From Roseibium sp. MMSF_3544 (GTDB lineage: Bacteria > Pseudomonadota > Alphaproteobacteria > Rhizobiales > Stappiaceae), in contig NZ_JASHKA010000004.1 in the NCBI RefSeq assembly GCF_030732845.1, forward strand, positions 367,572-431,571: a stretch of DNA of 64,000 bases, in the 5' to 3' direction. The translations under genes were made by a program, and so were the position numbers. The notes beneath the pieces are model-generated. The model was given only the letters and a program-made list of their open reading frames with translations. It did no database searches and was not told the DNA's origin. Shown here in pieces: positions 27,517 to 36,848 of this stretch (its first letter is position 1; the number at the start of each line of letters is the position of its first letter).

Positions 27517-27753
27517 TCAATCAAGAGTGAGAACGTCACCGTCGCCGGGTGGGCGGTTGTACGGCACCAGCAGTTTCTTCGCTCCGGTGGCATGGTCCGC
27601 TTGCTCAAACGGCCAGACATAAACATCACCCGTTCGCGGATCGGTGATTTGCCGCGCGGCATTGTGCGATGATGCTTTCAGGATCGCCTCGATCTGTTTC
27701 TCAGTCGGGTTCCGGACCGGAGTAAAGGGCGGCGACCGCTCGGGATCTGTCAT
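27517..27753 (-). CDS. small protein of unknown function (78 residues)
   Basis: Not recognised. The ATG at 27753 gives MTDPERSPPF and a hydrophilic 78-residue protein with no signal peptide or helix-turn-helix. The segment DPRTGDVYVWPFEQADHATGA looks like a folded soluble domain. It lies 56 bases downstream of a periplasmic protein gene on the same strand and may be cotranscribed. Codon use resembles that of its neighbours, which supports real coding. Confidence 0.45.
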   Translation of the reverse strand: MTDPERSPPFTPVRNPTEKQIEAILKASSHNAARQITDPRTGDVYVWPFEQADHATGAKKLLVPYNRPPGDGDVLTLD

Positions 27754-27809
27754 GCCTTGTCGCTTCCGTGAAAGAGTAAGAAGTGCTTCCAGATTGGCAG
27801 CCCACAAGT

Positions 27810-28766
27810 TCAATCCAATGTCGCCTCGGCAGGAGGAAGAGCCGGGATCATCTCGTCCAGGATCGCTCCCGCCTCGTAGCCCAATAGATCGACTTCCATC
27901 CGCTTTGGATCCCCGAAGGCCCAGGCACCGACGATCCTCTGCATGCGGGTGTAACCGGCATAGTCGATCATTTTGTCCTTGCCATGGGTATCGACCGCGA
28001 AAAGCACCTGCCCGGCCGCCACCTTGTCGGGCATCACCCGCTGCAGGTAGAGCTGCACGACGTTGACTGCTCTGACATTGGGGCCGCCATGGGTCACCAC
28101 ATAGGTTCGGGCCCACGCGTCCGCATCCAGATCCTTGCGTGCCGCGGAGACCGCACGATGGAGCGAGTCGAGTTCGGTCCGTGCCGCATCGCGCATGTTG
28201 GCAGCCCAGAGCGGACGCATGTCGTTGATTGCTTGAGTGACCTCTGCCCGCGTCAGGTTTTCGTCCTTCAATGCCTTGTCGATGAAAGCACCCGCCATCG
28301 TGAGCATGTCCCGCTGTTTTGCGAGCGTGTCTTTCGGAAGGTCGAGCCCGTCGATCACCGCAAGAAAGCTGTCGATCTCACTCCTGATGGTCGTGAAATC
28401 CTTCGTCATCCTTGTCATTGCCGCGTCATCGTCAGGCCACGGCGTCACCGCCCCGATGATCCCAAGCAGGACATGTGAGACGGATTTGAGCTCGTTGTAC
28501 CCCGGCCCGTCTCTGGGATAGGACTTCTCACCGTTCTCCGACACAACGGTGACGTTTCGCGCAATAATCATGACCGGCCGCGTCTTCGCGGTCAGTTCTG
28601 TTTGGCCGCGACGCAGAATTGAGAGCATTGCATGGTTGAAATCCTGCATCGCGGCTTCGGCTTTGCTCCGATCGGAAGACACCTCGCCTGAAGCTGCTGC
28701 AACCGGTGGTGAAACGGCCAGAAAAGAGCAGACAAAGGCGGCCCGCAGCATATCGAAATTCCCCAT
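27810..28766 (-). CDS. exported protein of unknown function (318 residues)
   Basis: A signal peptide is visible (MLRAAFVCSFLAVSPPVAAASG, about residues 6-27), so the protein should be periplasmic. GGGAGGGG precedes the ATG at 28766. The mature part is largely helical and charged (RSKAEAAMQDFNHAMLSIL; EIDSFLAVIDGLDLPKDTLA) with no cysteine pair or catalytic motif I recognise. It is followed by the 78-residue gene on the same strand. No function is proposed. Confidence 0.7.
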   Translation of the reverse strand: MGNFDMLRAAFVCSFLAVSPPVAAASGEVSSDRSKAEAAMQDFNHAMLSILRRGQTELTAKTRPVMIIARNVTVVSENGEKSYPRDGPGYNELKSVSHVLLGIIGAVTPWPDDDAAMTRMTKDFTTIRSEIDSFLAVIDGLDLPKDTLAKQRDMLTMAGAFIDKALKDENLTRAEVTQAINDMRPLWAANMRDAARTELDSLHRAVSAARKDLDADAWARTYVVTHGGPNVRAVNVVQLYLQRVMPDKVAAGQVLFAVDTHGKDKMIDYAGYTRMQRIVGAWAFGDPKRMEVDLLGYEAGAILDEMIPALPPAEATLD

Positions 28767-29292
28767 TTCCCCCTCCCGAGTTGTTGCTTTATGTCTTCAG
28801 GCCTCGCACCGTGGCGCTCCCTGGCTCAAGGGTCCCTGGTCGGTTCAAATCGACGTTTCCGAAACCGAAGTCAGTTCCTGAGACTCTTCGCCTCTGGCGA
28901 ACGGGTCTCTCACGACAAAATCAGTGGGTCCTCGCTGTACGACATGGCCTAAAGAGTTTGTGGCGCAGAAACTCTGCCGAGCGCCTTCCGCTCTTAAGTG
29001 CAAGACCAAAGGAAACAATACCGTATTTGGCCCTGTCAACACAGCAGGATCGCGAACACAACGGGCACAGGGGTGCCCTTCTCCCTCGACCGCCCTCGGG
29101 CTATCAGCAGGGTTTTCGAACCGAAAAGAGAGCAGATTAATGCTGACGGGAATGGACTGTCCGGCTCGCCAAAAACCATTGAGCCGACGCGACGATGGCG
29201 GATGCTGACGCCAAAGGCACGAGACGACATGGGAAACCTTTCAATGCACCTCGTGTCGCGTCGCCAATTTGGCAATCTTGATCAAGAAGGTA
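28767..29292. other. intergenic region without a recognised gene
   Basis: 526 bases. Only a GGGCAC-AGGG-GTGCCC hairpin at about 29063-29078 stands out. Open frames here are short and share no family features. It should contain the promoter of the 318-residue gene (minus strand). Confidence 0.5.
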
Positions 29293-29973
29293 TCAAGCTG
29301 CTTTTGCCCCGAAGCCTTCGAAAATACGCAAAACCTTTTGCGCCACGGCTTTCCCGAGGTCGTGATTGTTTTCGGCGGTGAAGTGAATGCCGTCGCATCC
29401 GTCTGTCGAAATGAAATCGCCCGCATTCAGGAATTCAACTTTCATGAAGTCCGCCATGTTTCTGTATTGCAGCGCGAGCTCGGTCGACTTTTCATGAGCC
29501 CCGCCAAACATGCCCTGGAAATATGGGTGCGGCATCGGCGTCAGTGGTGGTGGCGCCACGACCAGGCATTTTGGCGCCGGATACGGTGTGCCGATTCCTC
29601 CGGCCGATGACAGGACCTGCCCGACAAGCTTCGCCATTCCATAGGCAATGTCATATGGCGTCCGATTGAAAAACGGTTTCGTGTCGTTCGTGCCCAACAT
29701 GATGATCACCAGATCAAGCGGCAGATGGCTCGCAAGGGCGGAAGGCAGATAGACACTGCCGTTCAATCTTGGATCATTTGGGTCATCGGCGCTCGTCGTC
29801 CTTGCGCTCAAGCCTTCTTCGATCACCTGGTAGGCATCACCGAGATGCGCGGCCATGGCACCAGTCCAACGATCTTTGAAGGGGTAACGATATGTTGGCG
29901 CCCCCTCAACAACGGGAATCCATCCCCAGGTAAGGGAGTCGCCAAAGCACAATACCGACTTGGTCTCAGTCAT
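29293..29973 (-). CDS. SGNH/GDSL hydrolase (arylesterase-like)
   Basis: A 226-residue serine esterase of the SGNH fold. Block I is CFGDSLTWG with Ser13, block III is GTND (residues 94-97) and the catalytic Asp-x-x-His is DGIH (194-197). There is no signal peptide, so it is cytosolic. It is the last gene of the CUT2 importer operon and a close paralogue of the gene at 35062-35712. It probably removes an acyl group from the imported compound (inference). Confidence 0.9.
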   Translation of the reverse strand: MTETKSVLCFGDSLTWGWIPVVEGAPTYRYPFKDRWTGAMAAHLGDAYQVIEEGLSARTTSADDPNDPRLNGSVYLPSALASHLPLDLVIIMLGTNDTKPFFNRTPYDIAYGMAKLVGQVLSSAGGIGTPYPAPKCLVVAPPPLTPMPHPYFQGMFGGAHEKSTELALQYRNMADFMKVEFLNAGDFISTDGCDGIHFTAENNHDLGKAVAQKVLRIFEGFGAKAA

Positions 29974-30000
29974 GTTTCCTCCATTGAATTTGATGTTCGG

Positions 30001-30957
30001 CTATTTGGAGCCGGCGGTTTTCAGCCCGTAGAAGATCGCGGCCAACAGGATGATCGCCCCCTGAGCCACGAGCTTTCCAGGTTCATCGATGTTGAACGTG
30101 GTCATCACGACGAACAGCAGAGCAAAGGAGAGAACGCCGAAAAACGGCCCCCAAACGCCGCCCTCTCCCTTGCCGAAAACGACCCCTCCCAGGATCGTTG
30201 CCGCGACTGCAAGGATGGGAAGATCAAGCCCGATCCGGACACTTCCCATCACCAGTGATGACGTTTGAACGAAGGCGGCAATCCCTGCCATCAGCCCCGC
30301 CAGCGCATGTGCGAGGATCACGGTGCGTTCGACGGGAACGCCTGAAAACCGGGCAGCCGTTGGATTTTCTCCAACCGACATGACGTTGCGGCCGAACACA
30401 AACCGCTTGAGCAAAACCCACATCATGAGGCTGAGCACTATCCAGAACACAATCGGGGTCGGGATTGTCCAGAGTTTTGAATTGTAAATCTCGTTCAAGA
30501 ACTTTGGTACGGCCCCGGGGGGTTTGCCGCTCGCCAGAAACTCAACCGCGCCGATGACAATGATGTTCATCGCAAGCGTTGCGATGACAGCCGAAACACG
30601 GCGAATGCCGACCATGTAACCGTTGATAAGGCCGATGCCGACACCGCTCGCGACCGCAAGCACGAAGTAAGTGACAAGGGACGCATCGTGAAAGAAGCTC
30701 GACGATATCAGGTAGTTGACGAGAATGATCACGCTCCCGCCCGACAGATCGATCGAGTTCACGCGCATAACGAGCAACTGTCCGAGAACCAGGATACCCA
30801 ACGGCACGACTTGCCGAATGAAGATCCCCATGATGTTCGTATTCAGCATGTGCGGGCGGGCGATCCAAAGGACCAGCAGCAAAGCCACAAAAACGAAATA
30901 GGCCGGCGGGATACGTGACAGCCGTGCAAAGAGGGAGTTGTTCAGCATCGCGGCCAT
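30001..30957 (-). CDS. CUT2 (ribose-type) ABC transporter permease
   Basis: A 318-residue RbsC-like inner-membrane permease with many hydrophobic segments. The family core is VNSIDLSGGSVIILVNYLIS, plus GENPTAARFSGVPVERTVILAH near the ATPase contact. It is the second of two adjacent permeases, with a two-base gap to the first, so the pore is probably a heterodimer. Confidence 0.92.
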   Translation of the reverse strand: MAAMLNNSLFARLSRIPPAYFVFVALLLVLWIARPHMLNTNIMGIFIRQVVPLGILVLGQLLVMRVNSIDLSGGSVIILVNYLISSSFFHDASLVTYFVLAVASGVGIGLINGYMVGIRRVSAVIATLAMNIIVIGAVEFLASGKPPGAVPKFLNEIYNSKLWTIPTPIVFWIVLSLMMWVLLKRFVFGRNVMSVGENPTAARFSGVPVERTVILAHALAGLMAGIAAFVQTSSLVMGSVRIGLDLPILAVAATILGGVVFGKGEGGVWGPFFGVLSFALLFVVMTTFNIDEPGKLVAQGAIILLAAIFYGLKTAGSK

Positions 30958-30959
30958 GA

Positions 30960-31949
30960 TCAGAGCCCCATCTTTTTTCGAGACTGGAGGCCAACGACGA
31001 GAAGCAGGATGCCCCCCTTTATGGCCGTTTGAACGAATGGAGAAATGTTCGCAAGGTTCATTCCGTTTGCGAGCAGAGCCATCACAAGGGCGCCGATGAT
31101 CGTACCGTGCAAACTGCCCACGCCGCCCGAGAGCTGCGTGCCGCCGATGGCAACCGCGGTTATGGCATCGAGCTCAAAATTCAGACCGACATTCGGGTCA
31201 CCCGAGACGATCCGGCCGGCCAGGAACACGCCGGCAAGCGCTGCAAAACAGGAACAGGTGACGTAGGCCAGCAAGACGTTGCGTTTGTCGGCAACTCCGA
31301 AGTTATGCGCTGCATCTTCCGCACCTGACGCCCTGCCACCACCAATTGCAAACAAATGAAGGCCGAAGCGCGACCCATGGATAAGTTTCCACGCAATCAC
31401 GAAAGTGAAGATGCCCCAGAAAACAGGAAGGGGTACTCCCAGGAATGCCCCATTTACCGATGCAATGACGATGTCCGGTATGTCCCCACCGGACACGGGC
31501 CGCAGAATGCGCGCGAACCCGAGGATTATGAACTGCATTGCGAGAGTGGCGATGATCGGATGCACATTCAGGCGGGTCACAACAAGACCGTTCGTCAGCC
31601 CGATCAAGGCAGCCAAAACAAAAACCCCGGGTATCGAAATGTAGGCTGGAGCACCCAGGGCCAGAATAGCTGTTGTGAAACTGATGACGGAACCGACCGA
31701 TAGGTCCAGCCCACCGACGAGAACAACAACCATCATGCCGATCGCGGTGATGATCAGCGGCATTGCCTGCGCGATCAGATTGAGCAGATTGCCGGTCGAC
31801 AAGAACTGCTCTGTGTAGACGCTCAACAGGCCCGCGATCAGGAAAAGAATGATTAGCGCCAGGAACCAGCGTCCCTGTCTGCTGTTTCGACCGGACAGAA
31901 GCGAACCAAAGCTTGTTTTCAAGCGCTCGCTTGCCTCGGCCGGTTTCAT
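30960..31949 (-). CDS. CUT2 (ribose-type) ABC transporter permease
   Basis: A 329-residue RbsC-like permease. The core GGLDLSVGSVISFTTAILAL and the contact region FAIGGGRASGAEDAAHNFGV are family hallmarks. The start at 31949 (MKPAEASERLK) lies seven bases after the ATPase stop. In-frame ATGs further upstream would overlap the ATPase gene by 44 bases or more, so this start is preferred despite a weak ribosome site. Confidence 0.88.
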   Translation of the reverse strand: MKPAEASERLKTSFGSLLSGRNSRQGRWFLALIILFLIAGLLSVYTEQFLSTGNLLNLIAQAMPLIITAIGMMVVVLVGGLDLSVGSVISFTTAILALGAPAYISIPGVFVLAALIGLTNGLVVTRLNVHPIIATLAMQFIILGFARILRPVSGGDIPDIVIASVNGAFLGVPLPVFWGIFTFVIAWKLIHGSRFGLHLFAIGGGRASGAEDAAHNFGVADKRNVLLAYVTCSCFAALAGVFLAGRIVSGDPNVGLNFELDAITAVAIGGTQLSGGVGSLHGTIIGALVMALLANGMNLANISPFVQTAIKGGILLLVVGLQSRKKMGL

Positions 31950-31956
31950 TTGATCG

Positions 31957-33450
31957 CTATGCACCAAGTGCGGCGTCCAGGATTTTGTGTTCTGTTGCAT
32001 CTTTTGCTTGCATGTTGCTGACGACAGTGTTGCCGTGGATGACATAAATCCGGTCGCTCAGACCGATGAGTTCGATGGTTTCCCGCGAGAGAACCAGAAC
32101 AGCGCCGCCTTCATCTGCGAAGTCGCGCAAGAGTTTGTAGATTTCGGATTTAGCGCCGATATCGACACCCCTTGTGGGCTCCTCGATCAGGAGCAGGTCC
32201 ATGTTCGCCGCGAGATACCGGCCCAGAAGAACCTTTTGCTGATTGCCTCCCGATAGAGAGGTGACGGGCGCGTTTGGACTTGCCGCCTTGACATTCATGC
32301 TCGCCATCGTGTCGTGCACTTTGCCGCTGAAGCTCCGGGCCGGCTGGAGCTCGGAGACCTTGGAATGGAGCGCCATGGCAATGTTGTGACTGATCGACAG
32401 GCCTAAAAACAAACCCTCTTCCTTGCGGTCCTCCGGAACGAAGGCCGCACCGTAAGAGCGGAGGCGGCGAATTCCATTTGCCTCGTTCGCCGGCAGCGGG
32501 AGCTGGCGTCCCCGGATGGCAACGTGACCTGCGACGGGATGGAAGAGCCCGATCAGCGCGCGCAAAAACTTCTGCTGGCCCTGACCTTCCAGACCCGCCA
32601 GCGCGACGATTTCACCGCGATGCACAGCCAGTGAAAACGGACGCGAACCGGCGGCAATCTGAAAATCGGTGACTTCCAACAGCCGTTCGCCGAGATTTTC
32701 GCTTCGGTTGGGAAAAAGGTCTTCCAGCTCACGCCCGACCATCATTGCAATTAGGCGATCCGGGGACAGATCCGCGATATCTTCTGTTCCAATGACCTGT
32801 CCGTCTTTCAGGACGGTGACCGTATCGCAGATCTCGAAAATCTCATCCATGCGATGTGAAATATAGACGATGGCCTTGCCGGCATCCCTCAGTCGCCGGA
32901 TGTGGCGATTCAGCACCTCCACGTCCGCTGCATTCAACGCCGCTGTTGGCTCATCCAGTATGAAGACGCTCGCATCGGCCTTGATGCCATGGGCGATTTC
33001 AACAAATTGGCGTTCGGCGATCGAAAGTTCAGAAACCAGGGACGAAGGGTCCAGTGTCAAGCCGAGTTCCTGCAGCGCACGCCGCGTCTCGGCGTTCATT
33101 TTGGCGTAATCCACGGTTCCGAGACGGGTCACGGGCTCACGTCCTAGAAACATGTTCTCAGAAATCGTCAGATTGGGAAGGAGGGACAACTCCTGAAAGA
33201 CAGTTGAGATGCCGGCATCCAGGGCGTCCTTCGGATTTGCGAACGAGACCCTTGCGCCATCTTTATGGATCTCTCCGCTGTCGGGCTGGTGGACCCCGGC
33301 GAGGATCTTCATGAGTGTTGACTTGCCGGCGCCATTCTCGCCCATCAGGGCGTGAACGCTTCCGCCAAACAATTCAATCGAAACATCCCAGAGAGCCTGG
33401 CTGCTGCCAAAGGCCTTCGAAATGCTCGTCATTTTAATCAGTTGGGCCAA
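31957..33450 (-). CDS. CUT2 sugar ABC transporter double ATP-binding protein
   Basis: A 497-residue tandem ATPase of the RbsA/MglA type. The N-terminal domain has Walker A GENGAGKST, signature LSIAERQFVEIAHG, Walker B VFILDEPTAAL and the H-loop YISHRMDE. The C-terminal domain has the degenerate P-loop LAGLEGQGQQKFL that is usual for this family and signature LSGGNQQKVLLG. It lies between the binding protein and the permeases. Confidence 0.95.
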   Translation of the reverse strand: MAQLIKMTSISKAFGSSQALWDVSIELFGGSVHALMGENGAGKSTLMKILAGVHQPDSGEIHKDGARVSFANPKDALDAGISTVFQELSLLPNLTISENMFLGREPVTRLGTVDYAKMNAETRRALQELGLTLDPSSLVSELSIAERQFVEIAHGIKADASVFILDEPTAALNAADVEVLNRHIRRLRDAGKAIVYISHRMDEIFEICDTVTVLKDGQVIGTEDIADLSPDRLIAMMVGRELEDLFPNRSENLGERLLEVTDFQIAAGSRPFSLAVHRGEIVALAGLEGQGQQKFLRALIGLFHPVAGHVAIRGRQLPLPANEANGIRRLRSYGAAFVPEDRKEEGLFLGLSISHNIAMALHSKVSELQPARSFSGKVHDTMASMNVKAASPNAPVTSLSGGNQQKVLLGRYLAANMDLLLIEEPTRGVDIGAKSEIYKLLRDFADEGGAVLVLSRETIELIGLSDRIYVIHGNTVVSNMQAKDATEHKILDAALGA

Positions 33451-33492
33451 TTTGACGAACTCTCGCTATCAGGTTGAGGACTGGCCGAAGGG

Positions 33493-33526
33493 GCCCGGCA
33501 AGGGACAACAAAGTCCTTTGCCGGGC
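33493..33526 (-). other. intergenic hairpin between binding-protein and ATPase genes
   Basis: A 14-bp stem with one mismatched position (GCCCGGCAAGGGAC with GTCCTTTGCCGGGC) and a six-base AACAAA loop, 30 bases after the binding-protein stop. It has no T run, so partial termination or mRNA protection is likely. Confidence 0.75.
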
Positions 33527-33555
33527 AGTGAAACCCGGTCGGGTCTCGGGAGTGC

Positions 33556-34641
33556 TCAGTTGCCGTAGAGCTCCTGCAGCTTTTCTTCAGGGAGTTCCGT
33601 CGGCCACCAGACCGTCGGCGCGAGATCAGCTCGGTAGTACTGTTTGGCCTTTTCCAGGTCCCAACCTTCAGGGTTGTAGTCGTAGTGTTTCTTGAGCTCT
33701 TTGCCTTCCAGAAGCGCTATGGCTGCGCGCACGCCGGCAGCACCCTGCGCCGGGCTGTATTCGGCGGAAATGGAATCAAAGCCGTTACCTGCTTCCTCTA
33801 TCCACTGCCCAAAAAATCCGTTTAAGCCCTCACCGGAAATCGGCGGGATTGGAGAAACGCCAAACTGGTTGAAAACGTCGATGCAAGCTCTCGTCATGCC
33901 CGCGCCTGAAGACCAGATACCGTCGACGTTGGGATCATTGATAAAAAGGGTTTCGCAGGTGTTCTTACCCTTGTCGTAGACCCAATCCGCATGCTGCTCG
34001 GCAACGATCTCTATGTTCGTGCCTTCAAGCGCTTGCAACAGGCCCTTGTAGCGGTTGGTGTCCTCCGGATGACCAGCCAATCCGCGCAGAACCCATATCC
34101 TGCCCTCGCCTCCCAGCTTGTCGACGAGAAAGTCGCCCATCACCTTGCCGAAATGTTCCGCGCCACCCTGGATTTCGGTCGTATAGGCATCTGTCTCGAC
34201 ACGGCCAGTGTGAAGAACGACCGGAATGCCGGCTGCGACCGCCTTTTCGATCGACGCGTCCGCTGACGTCGATGTCACCGGTTGCACAATGATTGCATCG
34301 ACATTCTGGGCAATGAGATCCTCAATATCGGCAACCTGTTTTTTCTGATCAAAACCTGCATCGAGCAGAATGAATTTTTCCACGCAGTCATGCGCGGCGG
34401 CGGCACCCTCGGATTCATGGGCCACCTGCACAGTCCATGTATTGGCGTTGACCCCGAAGTGGCTCATGCCAATGGTCCAGGGACAATCCTTCTTGAAACT
34501 GCCAGCTGCAACGACGGGATTGTCGCCAGGCGCTTCAGTGACGCCGGCCATCAGATTTATTTCTGATGCAAAGGCCTGGCCTCCGAGGAACGCGGCCGCC
34601 CCCAAAAAACCTGCGGCGACTGTGTTTCCATGTTTGTTCAT
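33556..34641 (-). CDS. CUT2 ABC transporter periplasmic sugar-binding protein
   Basis: A 361-residue type-I periplasmic binding protein. GGAGGAAA precedes the ATG at 34641, and the signal peptide is cut after GGQAFA. The fold shows QNVDAIIVQPVTSTSADASI and EGRIWVLRGLAGHPEDTNRYKGL, typical of the ribose/xylose-binding group. It heads the minus-strand operon. The ligand is unknown. Confidence 0.93.
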   Translation of the reverse strand: MNKHGNTVAAGFLGAAAFLGGQAFASEINLMAGVTEAPGDNPVVAAGSFKKDCPWTIGMSHFGVNANTWTVQVAHESEGAAAAHDCVEKFILLDAGFDQKKQVADIEDLIAQNVDAIIVQPVTSTSADASIEKAVAAGIPVVLHTGRVETDAYTTEIQGGAEHFGKVMGDFLVDKLGGEGRIWVLRGLAGHPEDTNRYKGLLQALEGTNIEIVAEQHADWVYDKGKNTCETLFINDPNVDGIWSSGAGMTRACIDVFNQFGVSPIPPISGEGLNGFFGQWIEEAGNGFDSISAEYSPAQGAAGVRAAIALLEGKELKKHYDYNPEGWDLEKAKQYYRADLAPTVWWPTELPEEKLQELYGN

Positions 34642-35061
34642 CTGCTTTCCTCCGTGACATCGGCTTTCCAACCCGTTCAGTTCCTCCACGCTCCTCGTCG
34701 GCACTGATGCGAAGGTCTCTTCTCGGGGATACGTGTCTGACAAATTGCTTTTGGGAACTTGCTCAGCCCTCCCAACCGATTTGTCCTTTTTCCTGGCTTT
34801 CGCGACCTTTCGACAAAGCTGCCCCGTTCACGGAAACCATTGTTTCCGCGCTCGAAATTCAGCTGTTTTTCAAAGTTCGAGAGAACTCCTCCGGGGCCTT
34901 AACAAACACGCAAAAAACGCCTTGTCAATACTTAGTCATATTGATTGATTAAGTCTCAAGCTTGCGATTACGGTGCTCCGATGTCATCTTGTCGGCCAAG
35001 AAGAATTCGCGCATGCAGTGCTAAAACACTCATTCAAAACACGTTTTTCCAGGGGAGCGAT
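34642..35061. promoter_or_regulatory. divergent control region between importer and hydrolase-ROK genes
   Basis: No gene is seen in these 420 bases. It must carry promoters for both directions. The palindrome at 34930-34954 is the clearest regulatory element; the rest is unremarkable. Confidence 0.5.
34930..34954. promoter_or_regulatory. candidate operator for the ROK regulator
   Basis: Two half sites, ACTTAGTCA and TGATTAAGT, form a 25-base imperfect palindrome (8 of 9 positions match between arms, 7-base spacer). It lies between the divergent binding-protein gene and the SGNH/ROK pair, as expected for a local ROK repressor. Confidence 0.5.
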
Positions 35062-35712
35062 ATGCGGTCGGTATTGTGTTTCGGAGACTCAAATACGCAC
35101 GGTCAAATGCCTGGTGGAACACCTCTTGACCGATTCAACCCCTTCGAACGATGGCCAGGTGTGCTGAGGCGCGAGCTTGGTCCCGATTGGTATGTGATCG
35201 AAGAAGGCCTCAGCGGCAGAACAACGGTACATGATGATCCGATAGAAGGTGCTCTCAAGAACGGCAGAACCTATTTGCGGCCGTGCCTGATGAGCCATGC
35301 AATGCTTGATCTTGTCATTATCATGCTCGGCACGAATGACCTGAAAAGACGTTTCAACCAGCCGCCTTCTGAAGTCGCGATGGGAATTGGTTGCCTTGTG
35401 CACGACATAAAGGAATTGGCACCTGGTCCCGGCGGCAGCGTTCCTGAAATCATGATTGTTGCCCCCCCTCCCATGCAAGACGACATCAAGGAGTGGGAGT
35501 CCATCTTTTCTGGCGCGCAACCAAAATCCAGAAAGCTTGCCCTTGAGTTTGAAATCATAGCCGACTCGCTCGAAGTTCACTTTTTCGATGCCGGCAGCGT
35601 CATTGAAACCGACCCATCGGACGGGTTTCATATCAACAAGGAAGCACATGAGGGCCTCGGTGTCGCACTTGCCAGAGAAGTTGAAGCAATTGGGTGGTTG
35701 AATGAGGTATGA
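35062..35712 (+). CDS. SGNH/GDSL hydrolase (arylesterase-like), second copy
   Basis: A 216-residue serine esterase with the GDS nucleophile at Ser10, GTND at 90-93 and DGFH at 187-190. It shares VLCFGDS, VIEEGLS-RTT, LDLVIIMLGTND and VAPPP with the hydrolase at 29293-29973, so the two are paralogues. GGGGAG upstream selects the ATG at 35062. No signal peptide. It is followed after 32 bases by the ROK regulator. Confidence 0.9.
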   Translation: MRSVLCFGDSNTHGQMPGGTPLDRFNPFERWPGVLRRELGPDWYVIEEGLSGRTTVHDDPIEGALKNGRTYLRPCLMSHAMLDLVIIMLGTNDLKRRFNQPPSEVAMGIGCLVHDIKELAPGPGGSVPEIMIVAPPPMQDDIKEWESIFSGAQPKSRKLALEFEIIADSLEVHFFDAGSVIETDPSDGFHINKEAHEGLGVALAREVEAIGWLNEV

Positions 35713-35744
35713 CTGTTCAGGATCAGGCATAGGGACTGCGTTCA

Positions 35745-36848
35745 ATGCCTGACATGCGATTTGCACCACCCAACCCCATCCGCATCGCGGACCGGGCAAG
35801 CGGGCTGAATGCTGTAAGCGTTCGCAGCTACAACGAACGACTTGTCCTGTCTTTATTGCTTCAAAACGACGGCATCTCGCGAATGGAGATTGGCCAACGA
35901 ACCGGACTGTCTGCGCAGACGATATCGGTCATAGTCCGGTCATTGGAAAAAGAAGGTCTCGTCGCAACGGGCAAGGCGCAGAAAAGCCGCATGGGACCGC
36001 CAACGATCCCCTTGTCACTCAATCCGGCCGGTGCCTATTCAGTCGGCATTAGTGTTGGCTACAAGCAGACGAATGTTGTTTTGATCGATTTTGTCGGTTC
36101 GGTTCGATTTCACACCACGCTCCCAAATCCGGAACCTGACCCTGCAATCAACCAGACCGAGTTTCTTGAGACGATAAAGGCAGCAATCGGTGCGCTGCCG
36201 GCAAATACGCATGATCGGATTGCAGGCATCGGTCTTGCCCTCCCGGAAGACCAGTACGAACTTGCGCACGCCCCGAACGGCGCGCTCGAACGCTATGAAA
36301 GCCTTCGCGAGGAAATCGAGGCCCATATCGGTATTGATGTTTACGTCCAAAATGACATCACAGCCGCAGCAGGTGCGGAAAATCTGTTTGGAGCAGCGAA
36401 ACCGCTAACGGACTATCTTTTTTGCTATCTCGGAGCGCGCCTGCACAGCCGGCTCGTGATCAATCACCAGATTTTCAACAGTCAATCGACCCAGAGCTTC
36501 GATGTCGGACTTCTCAATCTCGAAGCCCGACTTCAGGCAACAGGACTGGAAGCTGATGTGATCTGGGAAAGGAGCGCAGACTGGCCCGATCTGGGTCCTG
36601 CGGAGAACGACTGGCAAAATGCCTGCGTTGCACAAATCGCTCAATCGACAAATGCCCTGAAGCAATTTGTCGATGTTAAGACGATCGTCTTATCTTCCTA
36701 CGCGCCTCACAAAGTTTGCCAGAACATTTGTGATCAGCTCGACGATATGCTCCCCGATGTGACCGCCATTGCTGGAACACTTGAACTTTCTCCGAAAGCA
36801 GTTGGTGCGGCGAGCTTGCCCTTCAGCTCAAAGTTCATGGTGGAGTAA
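35745..36848 (+). CDS. ROK-family transcriptional regulator
   Basis: A 367-residue NagC/XylR-type protein. The N-terminal winged helix (about residues 30-85) reads SRMEIGQRTGLSAQTISVIVRSLEKEGLV. The ROK kinase-like domain follows (VGISVGYKQTNVVLIDFVG, then GIGLALP and NDITAAAGAENLFGA). The zinc-binding cysteine cluster of classic ROK proteins is not visible. It presumably represses the CUT2 importer and its own operon in response to the sugar ligand. Confidence 0.92.
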   Translation: MPDMRFAPPNPIRIADRASGLNAVSVRSYNERLVLSLLLQNDGISRMEIGQRTGLSAQTISVIVRSLEKEGLVATGKAQKSRMGPPTIPLSLNPAGAYSVGISVGYKQTNVVLIDFVGSVRFHTTLPNPEPDPAINQTEFLETIKAAIGALPANTHDRIAGIGLALPEDQYELAHAPNGALERYESLREEIEAHIGIDVYVQNDITAAAGAENLFGAAKPLTDYLFCYLGARLHSRLVINHQIFNSQSTQSFDVGLLNLEARLQATGLEADVIWERSADWPDLGPAENDWQNACVAQIAQSTNALKQFVDVKTIVLSSYAPHKVCQNICDQLDDMLPDVTAIAGTLELSPKAVGAASLPFSSKFMVE

